A stretch of 64,000 bases of DNA from Stachybotrys elegans (lineage: Eukaryota; Ascomycota; Sordariomycetes; Hypocreales; Stachybotryaceae): contig JAGPNK010000006.1 of assembly GCA_020746835.1 (NCBI GenBank), forward strand, positions 558,001-622,000. Direction: 5' to 3'. Every line of letters starts with the position of its first letter. Position 1 is the first letter of the stretch. This document shows, piece by piece, positions 1 to 12,294 of the stretch. The position numbers were made by a program, and so were the translations under genes. The notes under the pieces were generated by a model, which saw only the letters and a list, made by a program, of their open reading frames with translations, did no database searches and was not told where the DNA came from.

Positions 1-332
1 GAAGAAAGGGAAAGGGTGGGAATCAAGTGCTGTTAGATGATTCCAAGTCGGGCTCTGAAGAAGAGAGCAGCATACTCATATCATGCCAATGGGCTGGGCT
101 GGCTATCTTTGCTGTTGGCCATGTGTGTTGTATGTATGCGAGTGCGTCTCTGTCTGCATATGTAAGTGTATGTTGGTTGTGTGGCTCCCCCCCCCCTCTC
201 CCCCGATAACTTGCCACGGCTGGCTTCCCCTTGGCCCCCCTTGTAACCCGACCTCTCTATCTGTCTATCTCTTTTTGGGGTGTTTATATTTATGTCCCTG
301 CTTCACAATTGCAAATCGGACGCGGCAGAAGA

Positions 333-348
333 GGGGGGGGGGGGGGGG
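333..348 (+). repeat. G16 homopolymer tract
   Basis: Sixteen consecutive G on the + strand. Shorter G runs lie at 632-640 and 2439-2451. Such tracts can form G-quadruplex or slipped structures and are also common sites of sequencing length error. Confidence 0.9.
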
Positions 349-1450
349 ACAAGGCGACGAATCAAGCAGAGACGGCAAGGACAACTTTGGGGGCCAAAGG
401 GGTGCGTCAGCCTTGATTCAGGCTCTGGGGGATGCCCCCCTTCGACCGCTTTGGGGGCTGAATGGACTTTGCCGCCCCTCTCGTCTTGTTCATTCCCCTC
501 CCCTTTCCCCCATCTTCTGCCATGTATTGGTTTGCTCTTGTATCTGGTGTGGTTTGCTACAGGCGTCGAGGCATATGTCTGCTCCCCGTCCTCGGGCAAG
601 TCTAGACACAAAACCGAAGAAGAGATAAGGGGGGGGGGGATGCGGCTCAGCTGTGCTCATGGTGACGCAGCCTTGCGGTCTCCTGGTGAGAGCTAGCTCC
701 TCCGTCTGGTGTTTCTGTGTGACGTTGCAGGGATGCGAGGAGGAGAGGAGGACACCACCAGGACGTCACTTGAGGCGGACGAAGCAGGTGGGAGGGTCGG
801 GCTGGCTATCTTTGTTCCTCCGGAAGATAGTATCTATGTGCGGTTATAAGCCCGGCCGAGCTTCTAAAAACCGCCCGCGGTTGTCTCCAGTCGTGGCATG
901 GTACATGAGGAAACAAAGGTACTGCGGTTGGGGGCCAAGACGGGGGGACACGTCGTATGGTAGAGTTGCACTCGCAACAGAAAAATAAAATAAAAAATAG
1001 CCAGGCACAAAGAGATGGAAATAGAGGAATAGAGGGATAGCAGAGAGGAGTCGACGGCTAGGTCCGCTCGTCGGGATGCCCCCCCCTCCATCATGATCCG
1101 CGCACCACCACAGCCTGCCTGCATGCCTTGTTGTCTGCCGCCCCGTCTTTTTTTTCCCCCTCCCCGGGGCAGGCAGGCAGGCATTCAGAGAGAGAGACAC
1201 GGCTGCATGTTCCAAGTCACCAGGTACCTACCATTCAGCCTCACGGGGCTACATCTTGCACCGCCTGGATGGGCGGCGGGAAAGGAGGGACCTCCCGGAG
1301 GCGGGGTGGCACGGCAGACGTGCAAAAAAAAAAGAGAGGTGTTTTGAAACGAAACAAAATATGGATCGCATCATGTTTGAAAATCCCATGGAGCTGTGCA
1401 TGCGGAGAAAAAAGGAAAATGCTTGCTCGATAGCCTGCGGGGGGGGAGGA

Positions 1451-1474
1451 TGAGGTTGAGGTTGAGGTTGAGGT
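1451..1474 (+). repeat. TGAGGT hexamer repeat, 4 copies
   Basis: Four exact copies of TGAGGT in tandem, directly after a G-rich run. Non-coding microsatellite. Confidence 0.9.
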
Positions 1475-2940
1475 CGATGCCTTACAGGGCACATTTGTGC
1501 AGACCGGTCGGACGCCTTTTTCGGTAGGACGCCTGCATGTCTCTCCTTCTCTCTCTCTGTCTCCCTCTTGGTGCATTGCGATTGCCTCGGGCAGTGCCCT
1601 GGTGCATCGCGTGCGGGCGTCGCTGCAAAACCCCGGGCGAATCAATCCACGAGTAGAAATCTTGCCCAGCTCGACTCCAAGGTGCCCGCAAAGAATGGGA
1701 AATCAAAAGGAGGAAGAATAAATGCTGCTATTTTTTGTTTGGGGCTATACAATGCACGCACATTGCCCGCGCCGCGCCGCAGCACGTTACCGAGACTCCA
1801 CTTGCCTGGCCCGATGGCGCCCCGCAACGATCCGCAAGCAGTAATCAGTGTGGCAAGCACAGATATAGAAGGAAGCACCTTTGCCTTGCCTACCCTGTGG
1901 TTTGATCATCGACAAGGTAGTCGATTAACCATTCCTACCAGGTCGGAAACAAAATATTGTGATACAGCGGGTGAGATTTCTCTTTCAATGCGGATATCTT
2001 TCTACTTCGGCTACACGCAGCACCAAGATTTGGTTGCATACAAGAACCGGACCGTCACCATATAAATGCCTGGGGGCGCCAACCAGCCTGCAAGGGACAC
2101 CCCCCAAAGAAACGTGGAAATCACCACCTGTCATCCCAGGGCTGAAATCCCGTGTCGCACAGCACAGCGCCACCTCGCACCAAGTGAGTGCATCATGATG
2201 AAATGCGACCGCACTGGTCATGGGAGGAGCACACGCCATTCGTGCTTTCTTTCTTTCCCCCAAGAGCTAAACCAGGACCTGTATAACCAACATGGAGACG
2301 GCAGTGAAGGGTGTTGTGCTCGCATAGCGAGCTGCATGATACTGTTACATCCACGGGTCTCGAATTCTTCGTCATGTGCATCAACGACGATACTACCCTA
2401 CTATTACATACGTTTGCTCTTACTCCTCATACGAACCGGGGGGGGGGGGGGCATTTGGGGGCCAAGAACACACAGCAGCACAGCTCCATTGCCGAGGTTA
2501 CAAAGAGTTGGGGGCAAGATATGTCCTTGAGGGGATTGATTCCATTATTATCTCTGCATACGCATACTTGCTTAGTTTCAGGTCTGGTGCCCACAGCTCA
2601 ACCTTATTCCCTTCAAGTTCCCTTCAGGTTCTCCGCTTCGTTTCCCACGCTATAAATGCAAAGCCACCACCCCCAAACATTACCACCAACCACCACTACC
2701 ACCTCATAACCAGGTGCGGGTAGGGTGGTTTGCCTCTTGCCGCCCCCAAAGGGCCCCATCGCGTAGAAATATCTCCATGGCATAGCTCCAGTAGACACAA
2801 CTGCCAGTCCATCCGGGCTTCTTTTCTGGTCCTTGCCCCTCGTCCCCATATCCCTCCTCTTTCTTTCTTTGTCCGCTCTCCACCCCTCGCTTCTGCAGAT
2901 CCCTTCATAGCCACGGCGAATCGTACGGCGCGGCGGAAAC

Positions 2941-4518
2941 CTATCCCGTCTTCTCCGTGGCTGCGGGCGCGGCGGACGCAGGAGCAGGAGCAGCAGCAGG
3001 GACAGGGGCAGACTCTCCGCCCATCACGCCCGCCTCTTGGGCCTTGTGCTCTTGGGGCGAATGGACTTTGCTGTCGATGCTGCTGTCGGCAGCGGCGACG
3101 GGGCTGGTCGGCGATACGGGGGAGGTCGGTGATGTGGGCTCAGCCGGTCCCGTGGCGCCCGCGATGCCCTGGATGATCTGGAACCACTTCTGCGCGTCGG
3201 CGGCCGTGTGTGCCTTGAAGGCCAGCTCCGCCGAGCCCGTCAGCATGCTGCCCATGGTCTTGCTCTTGTCCTTGCCCTTGACGTTGAACTTCTCACCGCT
3301 GGGCGCCCCGATGACTGCGTCGGGGAGGTAGATGGACAGCTCGGGCTTGGGGTCGTGGCGCGTGTTGTCCGAGTCCTTGAACTCGTGCAGGAACTTGGCC
3401 GGCGTCACCACGTAGTACCCCGTCGAGTAGCCCCAGGACAGCTTGTTGCGCGACTTGCGCTCCAGAGAACCCTCAATCAGCGGCTTGGTCGACGAGTGCT
3501 CCATGTTAGGGAACTGGATCGCCTCCACCGAGCGCGGCGGGTCGTTGGCGCTGACCAGCCTGTCGGCGCATCGCGAGTTGAAGTTGGTCCACTCAAAGTC
3601 GCGCGGGATGCACTGCACCGTTCCGAGCATGTCGTTGTAGAGCGCCCTCGTCTTGTCCGCCTGGCCGCCCGTCAGTCCTACAAACGCCTCCATCGCCTGC
3701 TGCAGCACCTCGAGGACGTGCGCCTCGAACGTCTGGAAGTTGGCCTGGACCGCCACCAGGTCGTTGCGGTGGTTGTTCTCGGCAATGACCTGGTTGCTCA
3801 GCCGGTGCAGGACGCCTCGCTGGATGACGTAGGGGTCGTCGTGGCCCGTCAGCTTGCCGCCCGCCGAGTCGTACGAGGCCGTGTGCTGGCCAAGGAGCTC
3901 AATGTGCTTCTGCGTCAGGTTTCGAAGCTTCTCGACCTCCTTGGATCCCTTCTGCGCTCCGCTGGCCAGCTCCTTGGCCTTGTGCTTGATCTCCTTGTGG
4001 AGGCGCTCGAGGATGGGCAGCACGGAGCCCTTCAGGCTCTTCTCGGTCTCGAGGTTGGTGTTGATGAGGGATTGGGTGTTGGTTCGCATGTTCTCGAAGT
4101 AGCCAGCGATGCCGCCGAGGCTCTGGTCGAAGTGGTGGCCTTCCCTCAGCGGGTTGGAGATGGTCTTGTTGAGTCGTCCACGTTAGCATAGCCGGCATGC
4201 GAGCGCAATGATTTACCAACCTTCAGCGCCTTCTCATACTCCTTAGCGTGCCTGCCGTGGATCTTCTCAATGGCCGAGACGTACTCCTCCAAGTAGCCTA
4301 CGGCATGCTTCCAGGCCTGCAGGCGCTCTGCGAGCAAGCCGGCGGTCTGCACACACGATGTATTAGATCAGGGCTCCCCCTGGCGGTGAGGACTGGCGGG
4401 TCGTAGTACGTACAGTGTTGGGATCTGCCTCGGGAATAGCATCCTCGCTCATGGCACTGAGGCCAGTGGTTGCGCGCGACGGCAGGTCCGTCGTCACGGG
4501 GGAGTTGTTGGCAGACAT
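2941..4518 (-). CDS. BAR and PH domain protein of the Slm1/Slm2 type (TORC2/eisosome pathway)
   Basis: Three exons join in frame: 4518-4414, 4346-4221 and 4164-2941, giving 484 aa. Residues about 40-290 are a helical BAR-like region rich in Lys/Glu. A PH domain runs about 304-412, starting TKPLIEGSLERKSR and including YYVVTPAKFLHEF and a final helix AADAQKWFQIIQGIAG. The C-terminus is a Pro/Ser/Ala-rich tail with SPTSPVSP repeats. Order and PH sequence match fungal Slm1/Slm2 proteins, which bind PI(4,5)P2 at the plasma membrane, associate with eisosomes and act as TORC2 effectors and substrates. The Ask10/Rgc1 branch also has BAR-PH architecture and is the main alternative. The ATG at 4518 opens a 35-codon, Ser/Thr-rich first exon; intron 2 has a GCTAACG branch site. 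Function is by family; exon joins are read from sequence. Confidence 0.85.
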
Positions 4519-6084
4519 TGCGCAACGTATGGGCGTGATTCTTAGGGGTGGTCGGGTAGCTAGGTAGGTAAGTAGGTAAAGAAAGTGAAGGGGAAAATGG
4601 AGCTGTCACTGGTGGGGTGATTGCGTGAGGGGGTTGCAGGATGCGGGATGTGGATGCAATTGTCAATTGCTGAAGGGGGCTGCCACGGGGATTATCTAGT
4701 CTTCGATCGGGGCAGACGATCCTCGCAAAGTCCGAGTCGATGACGCTAGCGACCTTGTGAACCGCGATCAGGGAAAACAAGAGTCTGCGTGACTATTGCC
4801 GGGGTGGGAAGAAAACTGATGGAGGGGGGGAAGATGGTGTTGTTCAGGTGCACCTACCTACTAATCCCAACCTGCCCAAAGCTGTATGGCGCCACGATGT
4901 TGACCAGAATGACGTGGGGGAACTTGAGACACCAGCAGCAGCAAAATTTAAATTTTTAAAAAGAAAAAAAAAACCCAAAAACCAAAAGCCCCCCCCCCAA
5001 AACAGACATTGGCTCACTCTAGAAGCAATAGGGGTTCATCCCAAAACGTCTCCCTGGTTAATTAGAGCCAAGACTTGCCTCCCTCGGCACCCTGAGCTTG
5101 TTCGTGCCTAAATTACGTCGGCTAGCTTTCTGCCATTGTTTTAACCCAAGACCCTGGTGAAGATCCAAACCTGTCATCGGTGAGTGGGGTTCCTGTAAAC
5201 ACTGGGCAGAGGGGTACAAGCATCGCCTCGCATCATCCGCATCAGGGTGGAAAACATTATGGCTGCCGATTTCAAGCCTGCAAACCCCCTCCCGCGATTC
5301 CTCAATACGCTATCCTCAAATTTAGGGGGGGAAGGGTGCCGATAGCTAAAATGATGGTGTAGTGGCACGTGGTGGTTGGTGGCTATGACGTCACGGTTCA
5401 GTCCAACAACCTTTGGCGCAATTGTGGCTCTCTTCCATAATCTCGTAGGGTCACCGACACAGCCTTTCATGGACTGTTCTTAGTGGCCAAGACTAAGACA
5501 ATCCTTTCCCGTTTCTATCCTGGCACCATCAGTAAACCTGTTCATTCGAAAAAGATATCAGAGGCACTGCCCCCACTAGCCTCTCTGTTGTCTCAGTGCA
5601 CCATCTTCAGCTCTATCGCCGGATCGCCACAGCTCCGGCGCTAAATAGCATGCTACGCCGCAACACGATATGCACGATGTGGTCATGGGAGATATTAGAT
5701 AATAGCAACATGTGAGTGAATGGACTCGGTTCTCCATTCATATGTATTCTTGCGCTTCTAGAGCAAATCTATCCGCTCGACAGTGACGGCTGTTCGCCAC
5801 TTGATTACCCATAATGTCAAACAAAACCATCGCCATGCAGGCGACTCCCCTTTAAAGGGGGGAAACCAATACGCCTGGGCATCTATCTGCCTTTCCAAAC
5901 GCCGTAATTGCACCATGCTGTCTGAAAACTCGTGCCACCACCCGGGGTATAGGTTGCATATGTATCGCGCCAAGAAAAATAAAGGAATTAAACGGGAGGA
6001 GAAGGGGAACAGGAGACAACTGCCTCCAACACACCTCTGTTCAGAAAAGGAGGCCAGCTCGCTGTGATGTCACATCGTACACCT
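4519..6084. other. intergenic: upstream of the BAR/PH gene, downstream of creD
   Basis: Holds the promoter and 5' leader of the minus-strand BAR/PH gene. On the + strand it has TAGGTAGG/AAGTAGG repeats at 4561-4577 and an A-rich then C-rich tract at 4938-5000. The part near 6085 is the 3' flank of creD. No credible coding frame or RNA gene was seen. Confidence 0.5.
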
Positions 6085-8064
6085 CTAGCCCCTAATATCC
6101 GACGCAGACTGTGACCTGTTGGCCATGGACAGCGGGCGCACTACACCAGTGCTCTGGTCGTTGGACACGGCACCCTCCGTGATAGTGGACAAGGGGTCGT
6201 TGACCGTCTCAGTTGGTGGTGTTCGTGGCGTACTCAGTGCGGTGATGTAGTCCGGGAGCACAAGACTCGACATAGTCTGTGATCGCGCCGGCGTCCGCAC
6301 TGCTGTCGCATAGCTGGGCACGCGGCTCAGGTCTGCCAAGTCGATTTCAAGGTGATCGGGCGACGTCCTCCCAGACATATCCTCACCACTATTGCTGTGA
6401 CTGTTGCTCCTAGTTCGGCTTCCCGACGCAATGTCGTGGCGCGTCGGCCGCCCGCCATGCCCCGTGGGAGATGCCATGCCCGAGTTGAAGCCAGAGTTAA
6501 CGCCCGATAGTGCCGCATGGACCGACATGTACGAAGTCGTTCGGTTCGATGGATCCAGAGACACATTCGCCAAGCGTGACTGGAGAGCGGCAGGTGTTAT
6601 GGCCATGCTATCCGCCATGGCCGCGAGGTTCTCGACCGAACCGGTACGAGACTGTGCGTACAGAGGGCTGTTGACACCAGACTGCATGCCGGGCGAGGCG
6701 AAACCGGGCGTCGCGAACCCAGGTGTCCGGAAGCCGCTCATGTCCACATCCGCGTAGAGCTGATCGAGCACATGCTCGCCATATCCAGGAGGCGCGACTG
6801 GGCCGTCTTCGGATCCTGACTGAGCAGAGGCAGATGGCTCCTGGTGAACAAGGTTGCCTTGCTCGTCAAGGTGCACGTTGGGGGAGATGAAGATGGAGAC
6901 GGGAAGAGTAGCACGGAGCTATTTGCCATGTTAGTCACAATAGACATGCATCACACAAATATTTCGACGCACCTCGGATATGTGTCCATCTGGGTTGTGA
7001 AGGGCCACTGTGAGTCGGATCTTATGCCTAACCTTGATGCCGTGGCTGTTGATGTCCTGAACACATTGGCGGAGTCGCTTGGGGAGGTCCAGCTTCTTGG
7101 TGGCGACCCAACCCTCCTGGCCGGTGTCCTCAATCATATTTTGCCAACACTCTTCCTTGGGGAGTTGGAACTTCCATGATGCGACTTCGCGCTCCTGACG
7201 GAATTCGCGAAGGACCGAGCCAGCCTGGTTATGCAGGAGAGTGTCTCGGGATTCAATCATGTCAGCCTTGATGTCACCTATCTCAAGGCCCTTGAGCAGA
7301 GGCGTGAAGCGCATCTCCATGTCGATCTTTCCACCGAAGCAGACTGCCTTGCGAGGGATGACAATCGAGTATTCAATCTTTTCGGGCCAGATATTCTCGA
7401 CGCTCATAGCGTGGACGAATTCCAGGGCGGCGGGATCGAGTGTTCGGATGACACGAACCGGCTTGTAAGCATGCAGGTCGTAGGCGAACTTGCCGCGGCC
7501 GACGGTGGCCTTGAGACGGTAGGTGATGGAGGCCTCGGGGACACCCTCGAGACTCTCAGCAGTGTCGCCGGGAAGAAGATATTCGAAAGGATATTCGTAG
7601 TTGCCAGCGGCCAGGGTCATGCTCTTGCCGTGCTGACCCACAAAGGGCGCCCATCGGTGCTCGAGGATAGTCGTCGGCTTATCGATCTTCTGGCCAGATG
7701 CGCTGGTGAAGCTATCGCTTGGGTCAGCGGGGAACCGTCGGCCGTGGCACGCCCAGGAAAAAAAAAGCTACCAGGACGCGGGGGAGGGGGCTTTCTCACG
7801 TCAGGCGCAAAGTGCCAATGAGGCGAAGATGGACATCCTCGATTTTCTGTGCAGTGGGCAGGCAAAGTACGACGACGCCCTTGAGGAGCTGAGCAGTAGA
7901 CTCATGCTCGCCTCCGCGGAATACAATAAAGTCGTTGTCGAGGCTGGTCCGGTCAGTCGGGACAGCTATGGGCGAGGGCAGCGGGAAAGGAGGGCTTACC
8001 GAATGTCAAAAAGACTGCAGCTATGCTTCCCCGTGACATTGGAGAAGGGGTTAAATGACGGCAT
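6085..8064 (-). CDS. creD: arrestin-family ubiquitin-ligase adaptor CreD
   Basis: Four exons: 8064-8000, 7943-7800, 7711-6973 and 6918-6085, giving 593 aa, close to Aspergillus CreD (about 597). The arrestin N domain starts with FDIRLDNDFIVFRGG; the linker carries LAAGNYEYPFEYLLPG and VRVIRTLDPAALEFVHAMS; the arrestin C domain includes GIKVRHKIRLTVALHNPDGH and LRATLPVSIFISPN. HECT-ligase-binding motifs follow: PPGY at residues 359-362 and further VPSY and LPDY in the Ser/Thr-rich tail. In Aspergillus, CreD (Rod1/Art4-like) recruits the ligase HulA to transporters and opposes the CreB-CreC deubiquitinating complex in carbon catabolite repression. Intron 2 (7799-7712) contains an A-run. The next gene upstream on the same strand is creC. 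Identity is strong; the paralogue ApyA is a less likely alternative. Confidence 0.9.
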
Positions 8065-11000
8065 GGTGATGAGTGAGGGAGCCCGACAGCAAGTGTCTGG
8101 GCAGGTATTGGGATCGCGACGCGAGATGGAGAAGAGGGAAGAGTAGAAGCGAGGCTAGAAGAGAGAAAGATTAGCCGGCGCCATTTGTGTCTTTGTATAT
8201 TTGTACTGCCGGAGGCGAGAGGGACAAGTTGGGAGGCAAGGCAGGCAGGTTTGGCCGAGTTGGGCTGGTTGGCGACCTTTGGATCACCCGGACCCTCCCT
8301 TCGTCTCCTCCGGCCCCTCCCCGACTAACAAGAAAACGTGATGGAAGCGATTTCAGAGATAGCACGAGCCAGCCAGCCAGCCAGCCACGAAGCGCACAAA
8401 CGACAGACGAGTAGCGATAAGTACGTACCGGGATCCTAGTCGACGAACTTGACGAATACCCGCAGCAAGCCTTGGGACTAGGACTGGGATGCCCTGGCGG
8501 CGATGCCCGTCTTGAGTGGGGGTGTGCAGTCATGGAAGAACTGAAACCAGCCCAGAAGCGGCGCCAGAAAAGGGTCTCCAGGAGGGTCTCGCGAAGGATG
8601 GAGGGGAGGGGCGTGGCTGTAGGAGCCTGTTTTTACGGCGGCGAGAGATAGGTACCGTACTCAGTAGTGTGTATGTACACGTGCGGTATGTACTGCACGC
8701 TTCGTAATCCGAATGTAACCAAAATGATAATCACAACGCCGGTTTGGGCCGGGCTGATGGAATGACTGTCTCTGTTTGCGCAATTTCGATGACCGCTTGT
8801 TGCCAGCCAGTCCGTCTTCGTTGGAAAAAAAAAAAAACCGTCGTTGGCGCGGCTGCCGTTTTCGTGTCGTGCGAATCCTTGCCACGTCGGTGGATCCGAG
8901 GAAAGTCGAGGCGGGCCGAAACCAGGAGGTTCCTTCCGTAGCCTGGTGCTATCACCAAGCCTTCTAAGATGAAAGATAAGAGACAAAAAATAGTAGTAAT
9001 AGTAATAATAATCTTCGAGGAAGAGCAGTCGGAGAGGAAGAAGCTGGGAAAAAGGAAGGAAAAGAGTAAAAGGGGGATCTGAAGACAGAGCTGGAAAGGG
9101 GGGGACGATGATCTTATAGGAGAAGGAAAAGGTACAATGTAGATGGATGTCAAAGGCCCAGCCGGAAATAGCCTCGTGGGCGTGCCAGCTGAGTAGATGG
9201 GATCACACACCATATCACACAAGGCGCATCGCGCAGTGCGGATGCATCTTTATCGCATTATGCAGGGCACGGAGGGGGTGTGCCAGTTGCTGACCTGCCT
9301 CCCATTTGCTGGACACCTCCAAGTACATACACATACAATATGTGCATGCTGTATTGATGCGTACCTCTCGCTGACCTGACAGACTCAGCATGTACGACAG
9401 TGGGCCAAGCCGCCGCCCAGCATGTGAACAAAAACGCATGGCTGTGTGGATGGTTGCGGCGTGTGCCTTGCATGCCAAATGCTACCTGAGAAGAGATGGT
9501 GAGGGCGAGCGGGTTTCTGGCAAGAAAGAAAAAAGTAAAAAATAAAAGACGTCAGAGGTGATGATCGGCGTCATCGCAGCTCCAAACCCCCATCTACTTA
9601 CCCATCTATATGTACGCATCGCATGCAACGCAAGCATGACAAACTCGTACCGTCACGCTTGCGCAAGCTGCTGTCAGCCAGGGGGAGGACGCTGCTGACG
9701 AGGCTGTACCTTCGCACAATAGGTTTTCCACATGTACGTACACGAGGAGGTAGGGTTACAGTGCAGATAGCATATCGTGGTTGATTTATCGATTCACCTG
9801 CATCGTTCCCACACGCCCCCCTCCCCCCCTTTCACCATGATGCCACAAGCTGAGAGCGAGTGGCTTGACGGCCGCATGAATCGTGCGTGGGCTCCCTGGA
9901 AACCTGGAAACCTTCTAGATCTGCGTGCAACGATACTTGCGACCCCCCTTTGTTGACCAGGTGTCCCTCTCCAGCGTTGCATCGCAGGACAATGTTTGCG
10001 CAAGCGTAGTACGATTGATGCATTCGAATTGGCTGAGCTGGAAACAACATGCTATGGTTGCGTGATGCCAACCGAGACGTTCCCCACCGATACTTCTTCC
10101 GCCTATAGACATGATCTGAGGATAGAGAAAAGAAAAGTTCGGTTGCATTTTGTGTTTCTTTGTCCATTGTATCAAGGGGTATCTGGCAAGCATCCGCCAC
10201 TAGTCCGTGACAGAGACGGAGTCGCTCGGTATTGCTAACGGTACCCAGTTTTTGCCTTCCTTGCCCTCCCTCTCGTAATCTTTTTTCACGATAGTAGACA
10301 AGAAGATACGGCTACCGAGATGGTCCCACCCAGCCCGAAGCCATCAACATCCTTCACATCCACATGTCTCCCGCCTCGTTCCTCCTATCGCAGACCACAC
10401 GCACACGCACAGAAAGCAGGTGGCTATGTGGTGGCTTGTCTACCAATGACTCTTCCGCCCGCAACCGTCCAATGGATCCCATACCGTCATTGCCACGTTT
10501 CACCACTGCGAGGGCAAAAGAACAGAGTCAATTTTTATTTTAAAGGCAAATACCCTTCATGCATGGTAATCCTGTGCCGCATGCGGACATTGTTCATCGT
10601 CGGTTAGCATCGCAGTGTCCGAGCTACCCCCATGAGATGAATAATTTTTCATTGCGTCTTTTTCTTCTTCTTTCTCTTCCATCTCTCTTACACTCCTGCT
10701 GATTTTCATTCATCGATTCCAAAGAACGGCCAAATGTGGCCGTGCACGCACAGGGGAAGGGAGGGAGGGGGGGGGGTTGGATAGAGGGTGTGTAGACGCT
10801 TGGCTTCAGATCCCGTCATTGTGGCCTCGGGTCCACTTTACCCGCTATCGAGAAAAAGGCCAGAGAGAAAAACCAGGGACAGCTTCTTTGGCAGCACCGA
10901 AAAGTCCCGATGCTGAATCCCGGAATCCTTCGCTGCTCCGAGTTTTCCTCGCACCTCATCTCCAAAACACAAGTTTTCTTCACCGGGAATTGGCCGTCCA

Positions 11001-12294
11001 GCCACCGCCCGCAAGGACCTCCTGGCAGTCGTCAAGTATGAAAAATGTTTCATCGCCTTAGCATGCAAGCCTCACCATCATTGTAGGCGGTTGTAAGTGG
11101 GGTGAAAGCCTTGCCCTGTAGCGGCTCTACCATGCCGAGATGAACCTTGCCGCCACCAGATGCACCTCTATTGCAACTCCCCTGATATGCTCCCATACTC
11201 ACATGTCAACGTCTTATCTGATACACAACATCAACATCCTGCACCGTCTCGCCCGCGCGCTATCCGCCGAAACGGTCCCATGCCCCCGGTCGTCATCGGT
11301 AGGATCCGGGACCTGAGGACGGACCGGTCAAGCAAATCCGATAGACAATCTCGGAGCTCCTATCGCGAACGAGCCCCGAGCCGAGCCTCACACCTTGCTT
11401 GCCCTCCGCCTCCCGCCCAGGGTCCTGCGGCATAATTTTACCTAGTACCGTACGTCAACTGTCTTGATCAGCGCCCAATGCCTTTTTCTCCTCTTGGGAG
11501 TCATATATCTCAGCCAATTGCTTCCGCAATCTACGCACGCCGGAGCTAACAAACCTAACCAGACCCAGTCGGCCGCTTGACTCGCGCCGCTGGATGCATC
11601 ATGCCGTCCAGACCCCTGCTCCTCGCTCCACTGATCCGTTGTTGCACGATTCCACCAGGAGACGCGGCTCCGATATGTACTCCATGTATGTACCGAGTCT
11701 ACGCGTCTGCCATGGCCATATCAAGGACCAGTCTGGGCTGAGGTAATGGCCACGGCGGTTAGGCATCGAAAGACTGGGTCTGCGGGCACTCTTCGGCTCC
11801 ATAGGGCAGATGCGGCTCCTGTGCCCTCATCTCACATGTAAAACAACCCTAAGCGTACTTCGTGCTGAGTTTCATACCACGAGGATGGAGGTACATGGGC
11901 AGCTTCACGAGCCTGTGTTCTGAGTATGGGTACGCTTTACAACTTTTGACTTTCTGAGTACACATCCAAGCCGGGTGTCTCGGGTCGATGCCGGGGACTC
12001 GATCTCATCATTGGGCTAGTAGACAGACGGCGGACAGTGACGCGAAGCTCCTGGTCTTCTTATCAGCAGTCTCTGCCGCCGAAGCAGCTCCGTCAAGCTC
12101 GCCCCCGTCGTCCCAATAGTCTCCCGTTTTCGTGGTACCGCGCGATATGCACCGCACCCATCGACAAGCTCACCGGCCAAGCTTGTTTCGGCGCGGCAGC
12201 CACTACCTGGGTTGTGCGCCAAGCCGCCGTGCGCATGCCCGTATCGAACCACACTAGCCAGGGATCCTGGAGCCCATCACCTTCAGCAAAGCCG
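8065..12294. other. 4.2 kb gene-free interval between creC and creD
   Basis: Lies upstream of creD and downstream of creC, both minus strand. No frame has a recognisable domain or consistent splice signals. It holds AGCC x5 at 8367-8386, an A-run at 8825-8837, purine-rich sequence at 8990-9110 and a G-run near 10760-10776. The part next to 8064 must contain the creD promoter and 5' leader. A long leader or non-coding transcript is possible but not shown. Confidence 0.45.
8367..8386 (+). repeat. AGCC tetramer repeat, 5 copies
   Basis: Five tandem AGCC units about 300 nt upstream of the creD start codon, in non-coding sequence. Confidence 0.85.

Larger units (their letters stand above)
1..2940. 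other. gene-free stretch with G-tracts and simple repeats
   Basis: No open frame here shows family similarity, sensible codon use or a plausible splice pattern; every frame is short and low in complexity. The stretch holds a run of 16 G at 333-348, a 13-G-class run near 2439-2451, and four TGAGGT units at 1451-1474. It lies beyond the 3' end of the BAR/PH gene, so part of it may be that gene's 3' UTR and terminator. Nothing else is supported. Confidence 0.5.

Noticed and set aside
83..696. Long overlapping frames on both strands near the left edge
   Set aside because: They depend on G-runs and low-complexity sequence, overlap in several frames and show no domain; composition is that of non-coding DNA.
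3208..4191. 327-codon plus-strand frame opposite the BAR/PH gene
   Set aside because: It is the antisense shadow of a real gene: Leu/Val/Arg-rich, no domain, whereas the minus strand gives a spliced protein with a clear PH domain.
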